A DNA stretch of 64,000 nt from contig NC_077240.1 of NCBI RefSeq assembly GCF_947179165.1, positions 72,247,501-72,311,500 on the forward strand, read 5' to 3'. The notes below the pieces were generated by a model. It did no database searches. It was given only the letters and a program-made list of their open reading frames with translations, and was not told the origin of the DNA. The first letter of the stretch is position 1, and every line of letters starts with the position of its first letter. The translations under genes were made by a program, and so were the position numbers. The stretch comes from Solanum dulcamara. Lineage: Eukaryota > Streptophyta > Magnoliopsida > Solanales > Solanaceae. Below are positions 1 through 11,335 of this stretch, one piece after another.

Positions 1-177
1 TTAAGATGTCCTAAGGTGTCCAACATGCAGCATCAAGTAGAGTCTTATTCATGGGTGTGAAGCATTCCACGTCTACGAATAAGAGGCTATAAGTCATTTT
101 AAGAAATTCTCATTTCTTTCATGATCTATGTCGTACTATAGAGTACACTTTAAGACTTTCTTTCCCTAATAGTATCT

Positions 178-1215
178 ATGCAAAGAGGGATCAATGCTAA
201 TGAAGACCAAGCTCCTCTGGTCCCTCAAGACAATAGTCCCCTACCAGACCAAGTGACTTATGTGGAGTTTCGAACTATTATCACTATGCTAGTCCAAGTA
301 GTGGCCAACCAAGGGATTGCGACTCCTCCTAATGCTCCTACTCCATCCTCTAGATAAGAGACTTTGCAAGAATGAATCCTCCCGAATTACATGGTTCAAA
401 AGTGGGTGAGGACCCCTAAGAATTCATTGATGAGGTTTACAAGATAGTGAGTATTATAGGGGTGACTTCGGAAGGGAAAGAGGAGTTGGCGGCTAACCAA
501 CTCAAGAGTGTGGCCCAAGTTTGGTATACACAATGGAAGTTCGAAAGAGTAGATGAAGTCTTATTGAATGGAAAACCTTCAAACTTGTTTTCCTTGATCA
601 GTTTTTCCTCTTCAGCTAAGGGAAGCCAAAGTGTTGGAGTTTATCAACCTTCGACAAGGCAACATAGGTATAAGGGACTATGGCCTCAAGTTGTGCCCGA
701 ATATGTCAATTCATATTGGGGGTATCCGACTTGGTTGCTAAAAATGCCATACCACCATTCTTGTTAGAGAAATGGACATATTTCGGCTCAAGATTTTTGC
801 CAAAAAAATTGAGGGAGAGAAACTCAAAGAGATGAAAATGAGGGATTCTAAGAAGGCCCGGTATGAAGGTGGGTTCTCTAATGCTAGGACCGATGGTGGT
901 GGTAGTGGCCATTCTCAATAAGGCCAAGGTTAGGGAAAGAATTTTATTAAGGATAGGGTGTCATACACTAAAGTTCAAGGAGGAGGAGGTGTGAATGCCA
1001 TCAGTCCTTCATTTCCTAAGTGTGCAATAGATGGAAATAATCATGGAGGGAAATGCTTGATGGGAATGGGTGCTTATTATGGATGTGAAACTCTGGGTCA
1101 TAAGCAATTTGAATACCTTCATGTTTCCAACAAAGGTGGAGAAGGTCATCCTCAAGGACTCCAAGTACAAAAAGGTACCCAAGCTCAATCTAAGGGTGGC
1201 CAACGCAACAATTGA
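178..1215 (+). pseudogene. gag remnant of gypsy copy 1
   Basis: A start-like ATG at 178 opens a frame rich in Gln, Asn and Pro that soon hits stops (for example near 355). Capsid-like sequence continues in other frames: the segment at 447-560 has the 'ELAANQLKSVAQVWY' type of motif seen in the Gag of the gypsy copy at 54575. A zinc-knuckle remnant lies near 1070-1115, but its first and last cysteines are replaced (YYGC...HKQFEY), so it could not bind zinc as a CCHC knuckle. At least two frameshifts separate the pieces. Gag would form the nucleocapsid particle of the element; this copy cannot. Confidence 0.75.
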
Positions 1216-1242
1216 TTCTATGCCCTTCATGCTAGGAAATAT

Positions 1243-1900
1243 GTGGAAGAGACTCCCGATGTAGTCACGAGTATGTTATGGGACTTTAACTTTGATGTCT
1301 ATGCATTGCTTGATTCGGGTATCAACTTATTCTTTGGTATTCCTTACCTTACTATGAGATTTGATGTGTGTCCCAAAATGTTGTTAGAACCTTTCGCGAT
1401 TTATACTCTCGTTGGTGATTCGGTGTTAGCCAAGAGAGTTTATAAAAATTATACCGTGTCAATCTTGCATAAGGTTGTTCCTTGTGATTTTCTTGAATTA
1501 GACATGACCAATTTTGACATTATTCTTGGTATGGATTTACATTGATTGTAGAATCCATATGATCAACTTTCAATTTCCTAATGATCCTACTCTTGAATGG
1601 AAGGGTAATGATTCAGTGGTTAAGGGTCGATTAGTTTCATGTATTAAGGCCCAGAAAATGATTTCCAAAGGGTGCATCTATCATATAATGTGAGTTAGGA
1701 ATGTTGATTCTGAAACTCTTACTTTTGAGTCAGTCCTTATAGTTAATGAGTTTTCTGATGTGTTTCCCAATGACTTGCCTGGTGTTTCTCCTGAAAGGAA
1801 AATTGACTTTGGCATAGATCTTCTTCCTAATACTCAACCTACTTCTATTACTCCTTACCATATGGCTTCAGCGGAACTTAAGAAGTTGAAATAGCAATTG
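1243..1900 (+). pseudogene. Retropepsin (protease) remnant and linker to RT, gypsy copy 1
   Basis: Residues 25-100 of the frame at 1243-1545 match a gypsy aspartic protease. The catalytic motif reads LLDSG (active-site Asp kept), and the flap and the C-terminal ILGMD hydrophobic motif are also visible. A stop follows at 1543-1545, straight after ILGMDLH. The linker to reverse transcriptase (ISKGCIYHI, near 1660-1690) continues in another frame. The protease would process the Gag-Pol polyprotein. The stop and frame change show that the copy is dead. Confidence 0.75.
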
Positions 1901-3138
1901 AAGAATTTGTTGGATAAGGGCTTTATAAGGCCAAGTATTTCACCATGGGATACTCCTGTATTGTTTGTTAGGAAGAAAGATGTATCGCTCCGAATGTGTA
2001 TAGCTTACTGACAATTGAACAAGGTCACCATAAAGAACAAGTATCCAATTCCAAGGATAGATGATTTGTTTAACCAATTACAAGGGGCAAGTTACTTCTC
2101 AAAGACTGATCTCCATTCCAATTATCACCAATTAAGGGTGAGAGAGTGTAATATTCCTAAGACGAAATTTTAGACAAAGTATGGTCATTTTGAATTTGTA
2201 GTCATGTCATTTGGGTTGACTAATGCTCCCGCTATTTTCATAGATTTGATGAATCATATCTTCAAGACATACTTGGACATGTTTGTGGTGGTTTTTATTG
2301 ATGACACTTTAATTTACTCTCAGAATAAGGAGGATCATATGGGTCACTTGAGAATTGTGTAGCAAACATTGAGAGATAACAAACTATTTTCCAAGTTTAG
2401 TAAGTGCGAATTTTGGCTAAGGAAAGTTGTATTTCTTGGTCATGTGGTGTCCGGTGATGGGATTAGGGTTGATCTAAAGAAAATGGTGGCGGTAAAAAAT
2501 TGGCCTAGATCATTGTCTCTTTTAGTTATTAGAAGCTTTTTGGGCTTGGCCGGATACTATAGAAGGTTTGTTGAAGGGTTCTTCTCTATTGCCTCACCTT
2601 TGACTATTTGATCCAAAAGAAGGTGAAGTTCCAATGGTCAGATGAAAAGTTCCTAATATTGAAGGATTGTCTTACGTCGGCTCCTATTTTGACATTGCCC
2701 AAAGGTGTGGATAGGTTTGTTGTTTATTATGATGCCTCACATGTTGGTTTGGGATGTGTTTTGATACAACATGGTAAGGTCATAGCCTATGTTTCTAGGC
2801 AACTTAAAGGGAATGAAAGGAATTATCCAACCTATGATCTTGAACATGTGGCGGTTGTATTTGTTGTGAAAATTTGGCATCATAATCCTTATGGGGTACA
2901 TGTAGAGGTGTTTACCGACCACAAAAGCTTGCAATATGTGTTTAGCCATAGAGACTTGAACTTTAGGCAAAAGAGGTGGCTTGAACTCTTAAAAGACTAT
3001 GATATGAGTGTGTTGTACCATCTTGGTAAGGCAAATGTTGTAGTCGATGCTCTTTGTCGGTTGTCCATGGATAGTGTTAAACATGTTGAGGAAGATAAGA
3101 AGGAGTTGGTTAAAATCTTCACAGATTGTCACATTTAG
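1901..3138 (+). pseudogene. Reverse transcriptase-RNase H remnant, gypsy copy 1
   Basis: RT blocks run from about 1960: [11 protein letters not shown] (with a stop in place of the next Arg codon), [12 protein letters not shown], the fingers/palm motifs and the catalytic [11 protein letters not shown] near 2290-2325. The thumb and connection ([21 protein letters not shown]) lie in the open frame 2369-2611. RNase H lies in 2608-3138 with YYDAS, the DLEH block (the usual catalytic Glu region) and TDHKSLQ. Stops in the RT include TAG at 2170-2172 and TAG near 2360. The FIDD box is the gypsy form of the YXDD motif. The domains are recognisable but not translatable as one protein. Confidence 0.85.
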
Positions 3139-4540
3139 GTGTGAGTTTGGTTGACTCAAATGATGAAGGTGTTCTTGTACATAATGGCTCAAAATCGTCT
3201 TTTATCGCAGATTTTAAGTCCAAAAAAACCATTATCCAATTTTGGTTGAATTAAAGAAGTCGGTTGCTGAAAAAGCCATAGAGGCCTTCTTCCAAGGGGG
3301 AGATGGAGTACTTTATTACCAAGGTCGTTTGTGTGTTCCTAATATGAATGGACTAAGGGAATTGATTTAGAATGGGGCTTATAGTAATCGGTATTCAATT
3401 AATCCAGGATCCACCAAGATGTATCGAGATTTGAGGAAAGTGTATTGGTGGAATGGCATGAAGAAGGGCATAACGGATGTTGTGTTTAAGTGTCCTAATT
3501 GTTAACAAGTGAAAATTGAGCATCAAAAACCATGAGGTTTACCTCAAGACATTAAAATTCCTTCTTAGAAGTGGGAAGATATGAATATGGACTTTGTAAT
3601 GGGTTTGCCTCATTCTAGAAGGTAATATGATTTTATTTAGGTTTGGGTAGACCGAATGACTAAGTCGGCACACTTTCTACTGGTTAAGACTTCAGTGCGA
3701 AAGACTATGCTAAGTTGTATAATCAGGAATTGGTAAAGCTTCATGGTGTCCCCATGTCTATTATATCAGATAGAGGTACTCAATTCACTTTATATTTTTG
3801 GAAGTTATTTCCAAAAGGTCTTAGTACTAAAGTCAAGCTAAGTACCGTTTTTTACTCTCAAACTGATGGACAAGCCAAAATAACGATCCAAAATTTGGAG
3901 GATATGTTAAAGGTGTGTGTTATTGCCTACAATAATAGTTAATAGTTGTCACTCTAGAATCCAAATGACTCCTTTTGAAGCCTTATATGGAAGAAGATGT
4001 AGATCCCCGGTGGGATGGTTTAAAGTGGGTGAGATGGCATTGATTGATCCCAATTTGGTAGTAGATGCAATGGAAAAGGTAAGGCTCATAAGATAAAGAT
4101 TGAATACGACTCAAAAGTCGCCAAAAGTCCTATTCGAACATTAGAACAAGAGAGCTTGAATTTGATGTGAATGATTGGGTGTATTTGAAGGTCTCACCTA
4201 TGAAATATGTAGTGCATTTTGGTAAGAAAAGTAAGTAGAGTCCTAGATATGTAGGACCTTATAGATTATTAAAGCATATCGGCAAGGTGGCATATGAGTT
4301 AGATTTTCCATTTGAGCTGGCTATGTTTCATCTGGTATTTTATATATTGATATTGAGAAAATTTGTGGGTGATCCAAACTCTATTATGCCATTGGAAAGT
4401 GTAAACATTGAAAAGAATTTGACTTATGAGGAGGTTCCGATGGAAATCTTAGACCTGCAAGTGAATAGGTTAAGGAATAAAGATGTTGTGTCCGTCAAGG
4501 TGTTGTGGAAAATTAATAAGTAGAGAGTGCTACATGGAAA
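3139..4540 (+). pseudogene. Integrase and C-terminal region remnant, gypsy copy 1
   Basis: An HHCC-type zinc region is seen near 3380-3530 (PGSTKMYRDLRKVYWW, then CPNC). A core domain follows with MDFV near 3590, SDRGTQF at 3769-3786 and TDGQAKITIQ at 3862-3891, interrupted by several stops. The GPY/F module (RYVGPYRLL) lies near 4250 and the 'VNRLRNKDVVSVKVLW' stretch at 4459-4512 leads into the chromodomain position. The frame 4287-4523 ends at a TAG, so the chromodomain itself is cut short. Integrase would insert the cDNA, and the chromodomain would target it to heterochromatin in this clade. Confidence 0.8.
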
Positions 4541-5027
4541 ACGAAAGCGGACATGATAAAGCGTTATCCATATCTATTTCCTTCCACTCAAGCCTAAGGT
4601 ACTAAATTGCTCATGATTAAGTTGATTAAACTCCTACGTTTCAGTTTTGTGTGTCTTTCATGATTAAGTATTATCCATATCATATGCATGCATGTTCATG
4701 AAGTGGTTTTAAGGTCATGATTTAAGATAAGTTTGAAAATCTCATGGTTTATGCTCTTCTATGTGTCATCATATTCATGTTGGATTTCTAGTCCTCATTC
4801 CATGTCCTTTCTATACTAGTTAATCCTATTTGAGGACAAATATTCTCAAGAGGGAGATATTGTAAGGCCCCAAAAGTTGGTAAGTCAAACGAAAGAAAAT
4901 GTAAGAAAATATTGATACTTTCCCTAACACTATAAGTGGGTCTATGAATAGTATGGAACCTTACGAGTCATAGAAGTGAGTTGTCGAAGGGAGTGAGAGG
5001 CTGAGAAATTTAGAAAGTGTGGTGTGT

Positions 5028-5390
5028 GAGTCTACGATTCATTTGAGGACTCGTGAAAGAGTCTACGACTCGTAGAATGGAGGCCTACACTATTCAACTC
5101 TCACAACCTCTCATATGACTCGACAGGACAAGTCGTAGAGAGGACTACGACTTGTAAAGGTGAATCATATGCAAATTTCAAAGGTTAATATTTTTCAAGT
5201 TTTTGTACCCCGCAGGATGAGTCGAATTGATGACTCATAAACATGATGATGAGTCGTAGATATGACTCGTAGATGCAATTTTAGAGACCTCAACTTTCAG
5301 GTCTTTTGCAGGGCCTACAGAACAATTCATTCCTATGACTCATCACTGCCTCTACGATTCTAGAGTGCCCTCGTAAAGTTGTCCGGCCAG
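5028..5390 (+). repeat. Array of imperfect short palindromes in gypsy copy 1 LTR (CTACGACTCGTAG type)
   Basis: Variants of CTACGACTCGTAG and its half-sites GACTCGTAG / CTACGACT recur at least eight times, for example near 5070-5085, 5125-5160 and 5250-5275. The array ends about 80 bases before the TATA box. The sequence differs from the palindromes in the other two gypsy families, but the form and position are alike. Confidence 0.7.
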
Positions 5391-5467
5391 GTTTAATGAA
5401 GGGTATTCATGTCTTTTCCCATATTCGGTTCACTAAACCAAGACACTTTTATGGTCAAGTTCAAATT

Positions 5468-5478
5468 CTATATATACC
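5468..5478 (+). promoter_or_regulatory. TATA box of gypsy copy 1 LTR
   Basis: CTATATATACC is followed by a pyrimidine-rich leader, as expected for the U3/R boundary of a plant LTR promoter. The transcription start would lie about 30 bases downstream. Confidence 0.55.
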
Positions 5479-5626
5479 TAGTTCTTCAAATTCCCCTCCC
5501 ATTCAATGCACTCTTCAAATTTTCCCTAAGGCAAGACTAAGAGTTCCTCTCAAGCTTCTTATCCAAACTTCAAGCTAGAGTTTTAAATTCATCAAGGTTC
5601 CTCTTCAATTCTAGGTAAATTTTACC

Positions 5627-5670
5627 AAGGTATGTGGAAATTGATCCATGGATTCCTTTCATCCATGGAG
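5627..5670 (+). other. Splice-donor-like AAG|GTATGT with downstream hairpin, gypsy copy 1 LTR
   Basis: AAG|GTATGT has its GT at 5630-5631. It is followed by two copies of TCCATGGA (5645-5652 and 5662-5669) that can pair with a 9-base loop. The same arrangement, with other stem bases, occurs at 46772-46816, 52848-52892 and 60375-60419. Confidence 0.5.
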
Positions 5671-6580
5671 TCCCAAGGTTTTCCTCAAAAATATCATGAA
5701 ATTTCATTATCTTTAAACTCTAATTTTGATGAATTGTCTTGGGTTATTTCAATTACATTATTAATTGTTATTGATAATCATTACGAGTATGTTTTTACGT
5801 AAATTGCATAATTTTAAGTTGAATTATGAATTCTCATGCATGATGCTATTTTGAATAATGATATTATGAAGTATGACTATGAATATCAATGATTTCAAGT
5901 ATTCTCATGACCCGCCTAGTGGGTTAGAGTCTACCTTGGCAAGTAGATTCTTCTTTTCCTTCGTTGTATGGGGAGACAACGGGACTCTATGTTATAGCTC
6001 GCATAGTCTTATTGTCGTGTATGGTTCCTATCCCACATATGTATACTATCTTTATGTTCTCTTATGATTTCAAATATGCCCTTTAAAACTCTTTGATCAC
6101 TATGATTTTCTCATGACTCTACTTACCTTTTTACCATGAACGTTATTTTATCATTGTATCCTATGACTTACATTGCATGTCATGCCCACATACTTAGTAC
6201 ATTCAAATGTACTAACGCATATGTGTTGCCTACATTGTCTCATAATATAGCGGTTGAGGACCATATTCATACACGTGGCTAGTTGAATTCCATTTGGTGA
6301 AGTGTTGGTGAGTCCTCATCACATCAAGGGTGAGTTATGACTTGTTTCTATCCTAAAGACTTTTTACTTCATTCATGTTTGAGGTTGAGCTAGGGACATG
6401 TCTTAGCGCCCTCCCTTCTTGTTTAGTACAGGTATTCGTTGGATGAAATATGTAGAGTCCATGTAGTAAACTTTATGATCTCTTTATGATTCATGTATAG
6501 ACTCTTTCTTATGTTGTATTTCGCATTTACTTTACCTTATGTATGCTTAATGATATGTCAAGAGGCTTGGTTGGAGAGCA

Positions 6581-7213
6581 AGAATGATAATAGTACAAGG
6601 AATTCAAAATAAAACTTTTTTGTCTTAGAGTCACGTTAATACGTTTCTGTAAGATAGTTAGAGTCTCTCCCATGAGCAACCGGAAGAATAAATGACAGCT
6701 CTATCTTCGGATTCAACTAAGACACAAAACAAGTAGCATTCAAGAATATTGCTCTTCTATTCTTGAATCGGTGATTTCACCTTTTGATTAATGTCTCTCA
6801 AATATTTTTCAAGGGAAAGTAGTTTTTTTAAGTGATTTCTTTTCAAAGAAAAACAACACTATCTATAGAATAAAAGTTCTTGAACGTAAAAATATTTTCA
6901 TTAAAAATAGGTTATTAATAGGTTCATGAATATTACAAAAGAACCTGAATCTTTAAGAACCTAAAACGTAAAACTAAATAAATAATAAATTTTCAATAAA
7001 CGTTTATTTCTTTTGAACATCAAGAAACTTTTACCGAAAGAACTGTTTCAAAATAAATTGAAACATTAATCCTAACATATATATATATATATATATATAT
7101 ATCAAAGAAATTTCTCCATGCAAATCAATGTAATTCCATCTCTGTCAATCGTAAACTAAATTTAGTATTCCCATTTCTTGTATTATTTTTATTTTTTTTC
7201 AATTTAAAACAAT
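6581..7213. other. Unassigned AT-rich stretch between two gypsy elements, with (AT)n tract
   Basis: No coding potential or recognised repeat is visible. An (AT)n microsatellite lies at 7076-7102. This stretch occupies the place where the 5' part of the next element's LTR should be, so it is either foreign sequence inserted there or the flank left after a deletion. Confidence 0.5.
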
Positions 7214-7967
7214 GGTCTATGTGAGGCTACCATGAGTTTCGGTCTAAGTTGATCAATAGATATATATCATAGGATAGACATGTATCACGATTATTTGAAA
7301 TTGCATTTGTATCTATTGTATCCTGTAGCTGTCTATGATTGAGCTTACTCGTGTGTGTTGATTATGGTGATGAGAACATATATTTATATACTCTCTATTT
7401 TTGGACTGTCTGATATTTCTGAGATAATTATTGTATAAACTGTATAGACTGAGTTGTCTTAGTGCAGATGTGTAGTTCTAGAGATATCTGGTTGGGATGT
7501 TAGGAGTACCTGTGTTCCGCATTGCTTTTCTTAGGATTTAGTTTTTATTTTGCTGAGTACCGTGATGTTGGTGCTCACCCCTTATTTCTACACATGTGTA
7601 GGATCTGAGCTCGGTACCTCCTACTCTTAGTATTTCTGTGGATTGGACCGAGCCTTCAGACGTGTGAGAGGTAGCAACTTGTCTTCTTCGACAGACTCTC
7701 GCCGCCCATTTATTTTATATTTAGTTTTATTTGGGAATTGAGACATTTGGACTTGTACTTTCTTATTTATGTCAAAAACTAGTGGCTTGTACATGTGACA
7801 CCAAGTCTTGGTGGCTTAGAATCTATTTTCCTCTTATCCTTATCTATATCATATTAGACTTTACATTTCTGGTTTTATTTTTATTTATTTTGAATTGTTC
7901 AGAATCTTAGGCTGACTCATCTTGGTAGGTTAGGTGAGTGCCATCACACCGATTCTGGGTCGTGACA
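7214..7967 (+). repeat. Truncated 5' LTR of gypsy copy 2
   Basis: It aligns by eye with 14189-14936, including shared blocks such as GAGTACCTGTGTTCCGCATT and GGATTGGACCGAGCCTTC. It ends in CGTGACA at 7967, exactly before the PBS. The left ~1.25 kb expected from the 3' LTR is absent. Confidence 0.85.
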
Positions 7968-7970
7968 AAT

Positions 7971-7982
7971 TGGTATCAGATC
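7971..7982 (+). other. Primer-binding site (initiator tRNA-Met type), gypsy copy 2
   Basis: TGGTATCAGATC follows three bases after the LTR end. It differs by one base from the 12-base complement of the plant initiator tRNA-Met 3' end as seen in gypsy copy 3 (TGGTATCAGAGC). Confidence 0.8.
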
Positions 7983-8170
7983 CTCAGATTCATAGGTCTC
8001 ATATATGTATAAGCCAGTCTAATAGTGCCTTGAGGATAGGTGCAGAAAAGTTCGTTACTTATCTTTGAGGGGCTGTGAAGATTGTTAGAAAATCCTCTTT
8101 TTACTTCTTTCTATTCTGCCGTATATGGGTTCTTATATAAGTGTTGAGTTATCACGTATTCTTTTGGTAG

Positions 8171-9480
8171 ATGGCTAGGAATCGAGCATCAGCTTCTACA
8201 AGATGAGGGGAGCCAGCCTCCAAGATTGCTACTGAGACCCTAGCTCGGGTAGAGGTAGAGGTAGAGCCATAGGCTAAGGTAGGGGCCGAGGCCAAGGAGC
8301 GGCACCAGCTAGAGATCATGAGAGGGGTATTTCCCCTGAGATGGCGAAGGCCAGAAGAGAGCAGGTTCCTCTTGAGTATGCACCAGCATCATTATTATAG
8401 GATACTCTATTGAGGGTTTTGGGTGTGCTCAAGACTATGGTACAAACTGGAAGCCCAATGGGCACACCAAGTATATCACAGACTCGAGTGAGGGTCCAGG
8501 TCCAAGGCCAGCAGTAGGCTCTTGAGGCTCAGAGTCAGGCGGGACGGTCGCTGATAGTTTCTATAGTCGAGATTCCTCTAGCACCAGCAGTCGAGGGTTA
8601 GGATGCACTAGTATCTGCATTGATTAAGGATAAGCAGCACCAATATGAGAAGTTTAAGAAGATGGACCCACCTCAGTTTTAGGGTGGGAAGATCGAGGAT
8701 GCATATAAGTTCTTGACCAATTGCAGGGAGTTTCTTGAGATAGTTGGGTTGACTGAGTCTCATGGTGTTCGATATATTACTCTTTAGCTTTGTAGACCAT
8801 CTAGAGAGTGGTGGAGGACATATTCTGAATCTCTAGCAGTTGGGTCTCCTCCAGTGACTTGTGAGACATTCACCCATGTCTTTTATGATTGTTTCATCTT
8901 TTAGAGTGTGAGGAAAGAGAGTCACATTAGGTTTGAGAGCCTAAAGCAGGATGGGATGTCCATTTCTAAGTATGAGGTTTGCTTCTGTTTGTTAGCTAGA
9001 CATGCCACCGCTATCATCCCCAATGAGATCGAGAGGGTTTGCCGTTTTATGAGAGGTTTGACTTATTCTATCAGGTAGTCTGTACTTTAGGTATCTAGAG
9101 ATGGAGCCTCATTTTAGTCTATGGTTAGTGTCGCTAAGGACGCGGAGTTGATAGAGAGGTAAGAGCTTGCGGACCCTAAGGGGGCCCGTGCTTCTAGTCA
9201 ATTTTCGAGTGCTTCATCTGGAGGTAGGGGTGTTGCACATGGTAGTGGTTTCTTCCAGCGCCGTGGAGTTCATGCATCCTTACCAGGCATTTGAGGGAGG
9301 ACAGGGTCACCTTGGTTCATACAATTTGGGTCAGAGTTCATCCAGTTCACAGCATAGGCCAGTAGATTGGGGTGGTTATAGTATCTCTCTTATTATTTTA
9401 TAGTAGTCGTTTATTTTAAGATCGTGTTTTGGGTGTGGGTACCTAGAGTATATGGTTCGACAGTGCCCCATGCAGACTTA
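8171..9480 (+). pseudogene. gag remnant of gypsy copy 2
   Basis: An ATG at 8171 starts MARNRASASTR and meets a stop at once. Capsid sequence is recognisable from about 8660 to 9160 (FLTNCREFLEIVGL, SREWWRTY, RFMRGLTYSIR) with several TAG stops. The zinc knuckle near 9425-9465 reads CFGCGYLEYMVRQC: the histidine of the CCHC motif is Tyr, a change that a single C-to-T could give. The short open frame 9167-9403 is only a piece of this gag in a shifted frame and is not a gene. Confidence 0.75.
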
Positions 9481-10240
9481 TTCTGTTCTATATAGTTCTT
9501 ACATAGTAGCACTAGATAAGGGTTCGATACCACAAGCCAAAGGTTCAGCCTCACAGACCCGGGGTCATAGGAGGGGTCAATTCGATAGAGGTAGTCATAC
9601 CAGACGTAGGGGGAGCGAGTGATACCCTAGAACAATAGGTGGTAGAGGATTTTCCCATATAAGTGGTAGACGGGGAGCTTATTGTTATGCCTTTCCGGGT
9701 AGACCCGAGGCTGGTGCCTCCGATACAGTAATTACAGGTATTGTTCTAGTTTGCCATCGCGCTGCATCTGTGTTATTTTATCCTGACTCCACTTATTCAT
9801 ATGTGTCTACATATTTCTCTTTCGGATTTGACTTCCTATGTGATTATATGTCTATACCAGTGTATGTTTCTACCTCGGTATAAGAGCCCTTAATAGTGGA
9901 TCGGGTGTACCGATCCTGTCTTATGTCTTTGGCGGGTTATGAGACATGGGTGGATATGATTATCCTTGATATGGTAGACTTTGATGTTATTTTGGGTATA
10001 GATTAGTTATCTCCGTATTGGGCTATTCTTGATTGTTATTACAAGACTGTGACCTTAGATATGCCCAATAGGCTGCGAATAAAGTGGAAGGGTTCGAGTG
10101 GTTCTTATCATAGTAAGGTTATTTCTTGTATTCGAGCCCAGTGATTAATTGATAGGGGTTGTTTGGCGTATTTGGTATTTATTCGTGATACTATTATTGA
10201 GCCACTTTCTACAAAGTCTATTCCTATGGTTTGAGAGTTT
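9481..10240 (+). pseudogene. Protease remnant of gypsy copy 2, catalytic Asp lost
   Basis: A linker rich in Ser, Arg and Gly (9500-9690) is followed by the retropepsin region at 9730-10010. The expected active-site triplet position reads VLFYPDSTYSY, with Tyr where the catalytic Asp should be. The C-terminal hydrophobic motif VILGID is present at 9987-10004 and is followed by a TAG. Several further stops occur before the RT. Confidence 0.65.
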
Positions 10241-11335
10241 ATTGATGTATTTCCTACCAATCTTCTAAAGGTTCCACCTTATAGGGATATTGACTTTGCT
10301 ATTGACCTTGAGCCGAGCACCAAGTCTATTTCTATTTCTCCTAACCGCATGGCTCCAGCTGAGTTGAAGGAGCTAAAGGAGTAGCTTCAGGATCTATTAA
10401 GTAAGAGGTTTATTTTCCCTAGTGTATCCCTAGGATGCCCCGGTCTTATTTGTGAAAAAGAATAGGTCTATAAGGATGTGTATCGACTATAGACAGTTGA
10501 ACAAGGTGACTATCAAGAATAAGTACCCTCTTCTCTATATCGATGATTTGTTTGATCATCTCTAAGGAGCGGCCTTATTCTCTAAGATCAACGTGAGATT
10601 TGGGTATCATTAGTTGAGGATTCGGCCTTCAGATATTCCTAAGACAGCCTTTCGGACCAGATATGGCCACAATGAGTTCCTTGTTATGTTTTTTAGACTG
10701 ACTAATGCCCCAATAATATTTATAAAGTTGATGAATAGGGTGTTTTGTCCATATCTGGATTTATTTGTGATTGTCTTTATTGATGATATCTTAGTTTACT
10801 CCAAGACTGAGGTAGATCATATGCAACACTTGAGGATTGTGCTCTAGAGGCTTAGGGAGAAGAAGCTTTATGCCAAGTTCTCCAAGTGTGAGCTTTGGTT
10901 AAGTTCGGTGGTATTATTGACTACTGCGCCTGTGTTGACCTTACCTGAGGAGGGTGTTGACTTCACCGTGTATTGTGATGCATTGAGAGTAAGTTTAGGT
11001 GGAGTGTTGATGCAAAAGGGAAGGTGATTGTCTATGCATCGAGGTAATTGAAGACTCATGAAAAGAAATATCTCACCCATGATTTAGAGTTAGCAGCAGT
11101 TATCTTTGTTTTAATGTTATGGAGACATTATTTGTATGGGGCCCATTATGAGATATTCACTGATCACCAGAGTTTACAATATATCTTTAGCCAGTAGGAC
11201 TTGAATTTGAGGCAAAAGAGGTGGGTTGAGCTCTAATGGACTATGACTTAACTATTTTATATCACCCCAGGAAGGCCAATGTGGTGGCTGATGCATTGAG
11301 TAGGAAGACTTCTAGTATGGGAAGTCTTGCAGCTA
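10241..11335 (+). pseudogene. Reverse transcriptase-RNase H remnant with internal deletion, gypsy copy 2
   Basis: RT motifs run from 10440: [42 protein letters not shown] and the catalytic [10 protein letters not shown] at 10773-10802. At about 10915 the sequence jumps from FSKCELWLSSV straight to APVLTLPEE, so the thumb/connection segment of some 70-80 residues present in copies 1 and 3 is missing. RNase H continues with VYCDA and, after a frameshift, the TDHQSLQ-type block near 11155. The deletion removes essential sequence whatever the stops do. Confidence 0.8.

Larger units (their letters stand above)
1..6580 (+). mobile_element. Decayed Ty3/gypsy chromovirus (Tekay/Del-like), copy 1
   Basis: Gag, protease, reverse transcriptase, RNase H and integrase remnants follow in the order typical of Ty3/gypsy elements, and a polypurine tract and 3' LTR come after them. 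The first 100 bases resemble the stretch just after the primer-binding site of the full-length element at 51891-61884, so the 5' LTR and PBS should lie just left of the window. Every domain carries stops or frameshifts. The right edge near 6580 is where LTR-like sequence stops being recognisable; no terminal ACA is seen there, so the LTR is probably truncated. The clade is inferred from the pol motifs and the 'R-LRNK' stretch near the integrase C-terminus. Confidence 0.88.
4847..6580 (+). repeat. PPT and 3' LTR of gypsy copy 1 (3' end truncated)
   Basis: The purine-rich tract at 4847-4860 (CAAGAGGGAGATAT) is followed directly by TGTAAGGCCCC at 4861, the expected LTR start. The LTR holds a palindrome array (5028-5390), a TATA box (5468-5478) and a splice-donor-like site with hairpin (5627-5670). 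The promoter and 3'-end signals of the element would sit here. No 5-bp duplication can be checked because the other LTR is outside the window. Confidence 0.75.

Noticed and set aside
9167..9403. Independent small gene
   Set aside because: It is a shifted-frame piece of the gypsy copy 2 gag.
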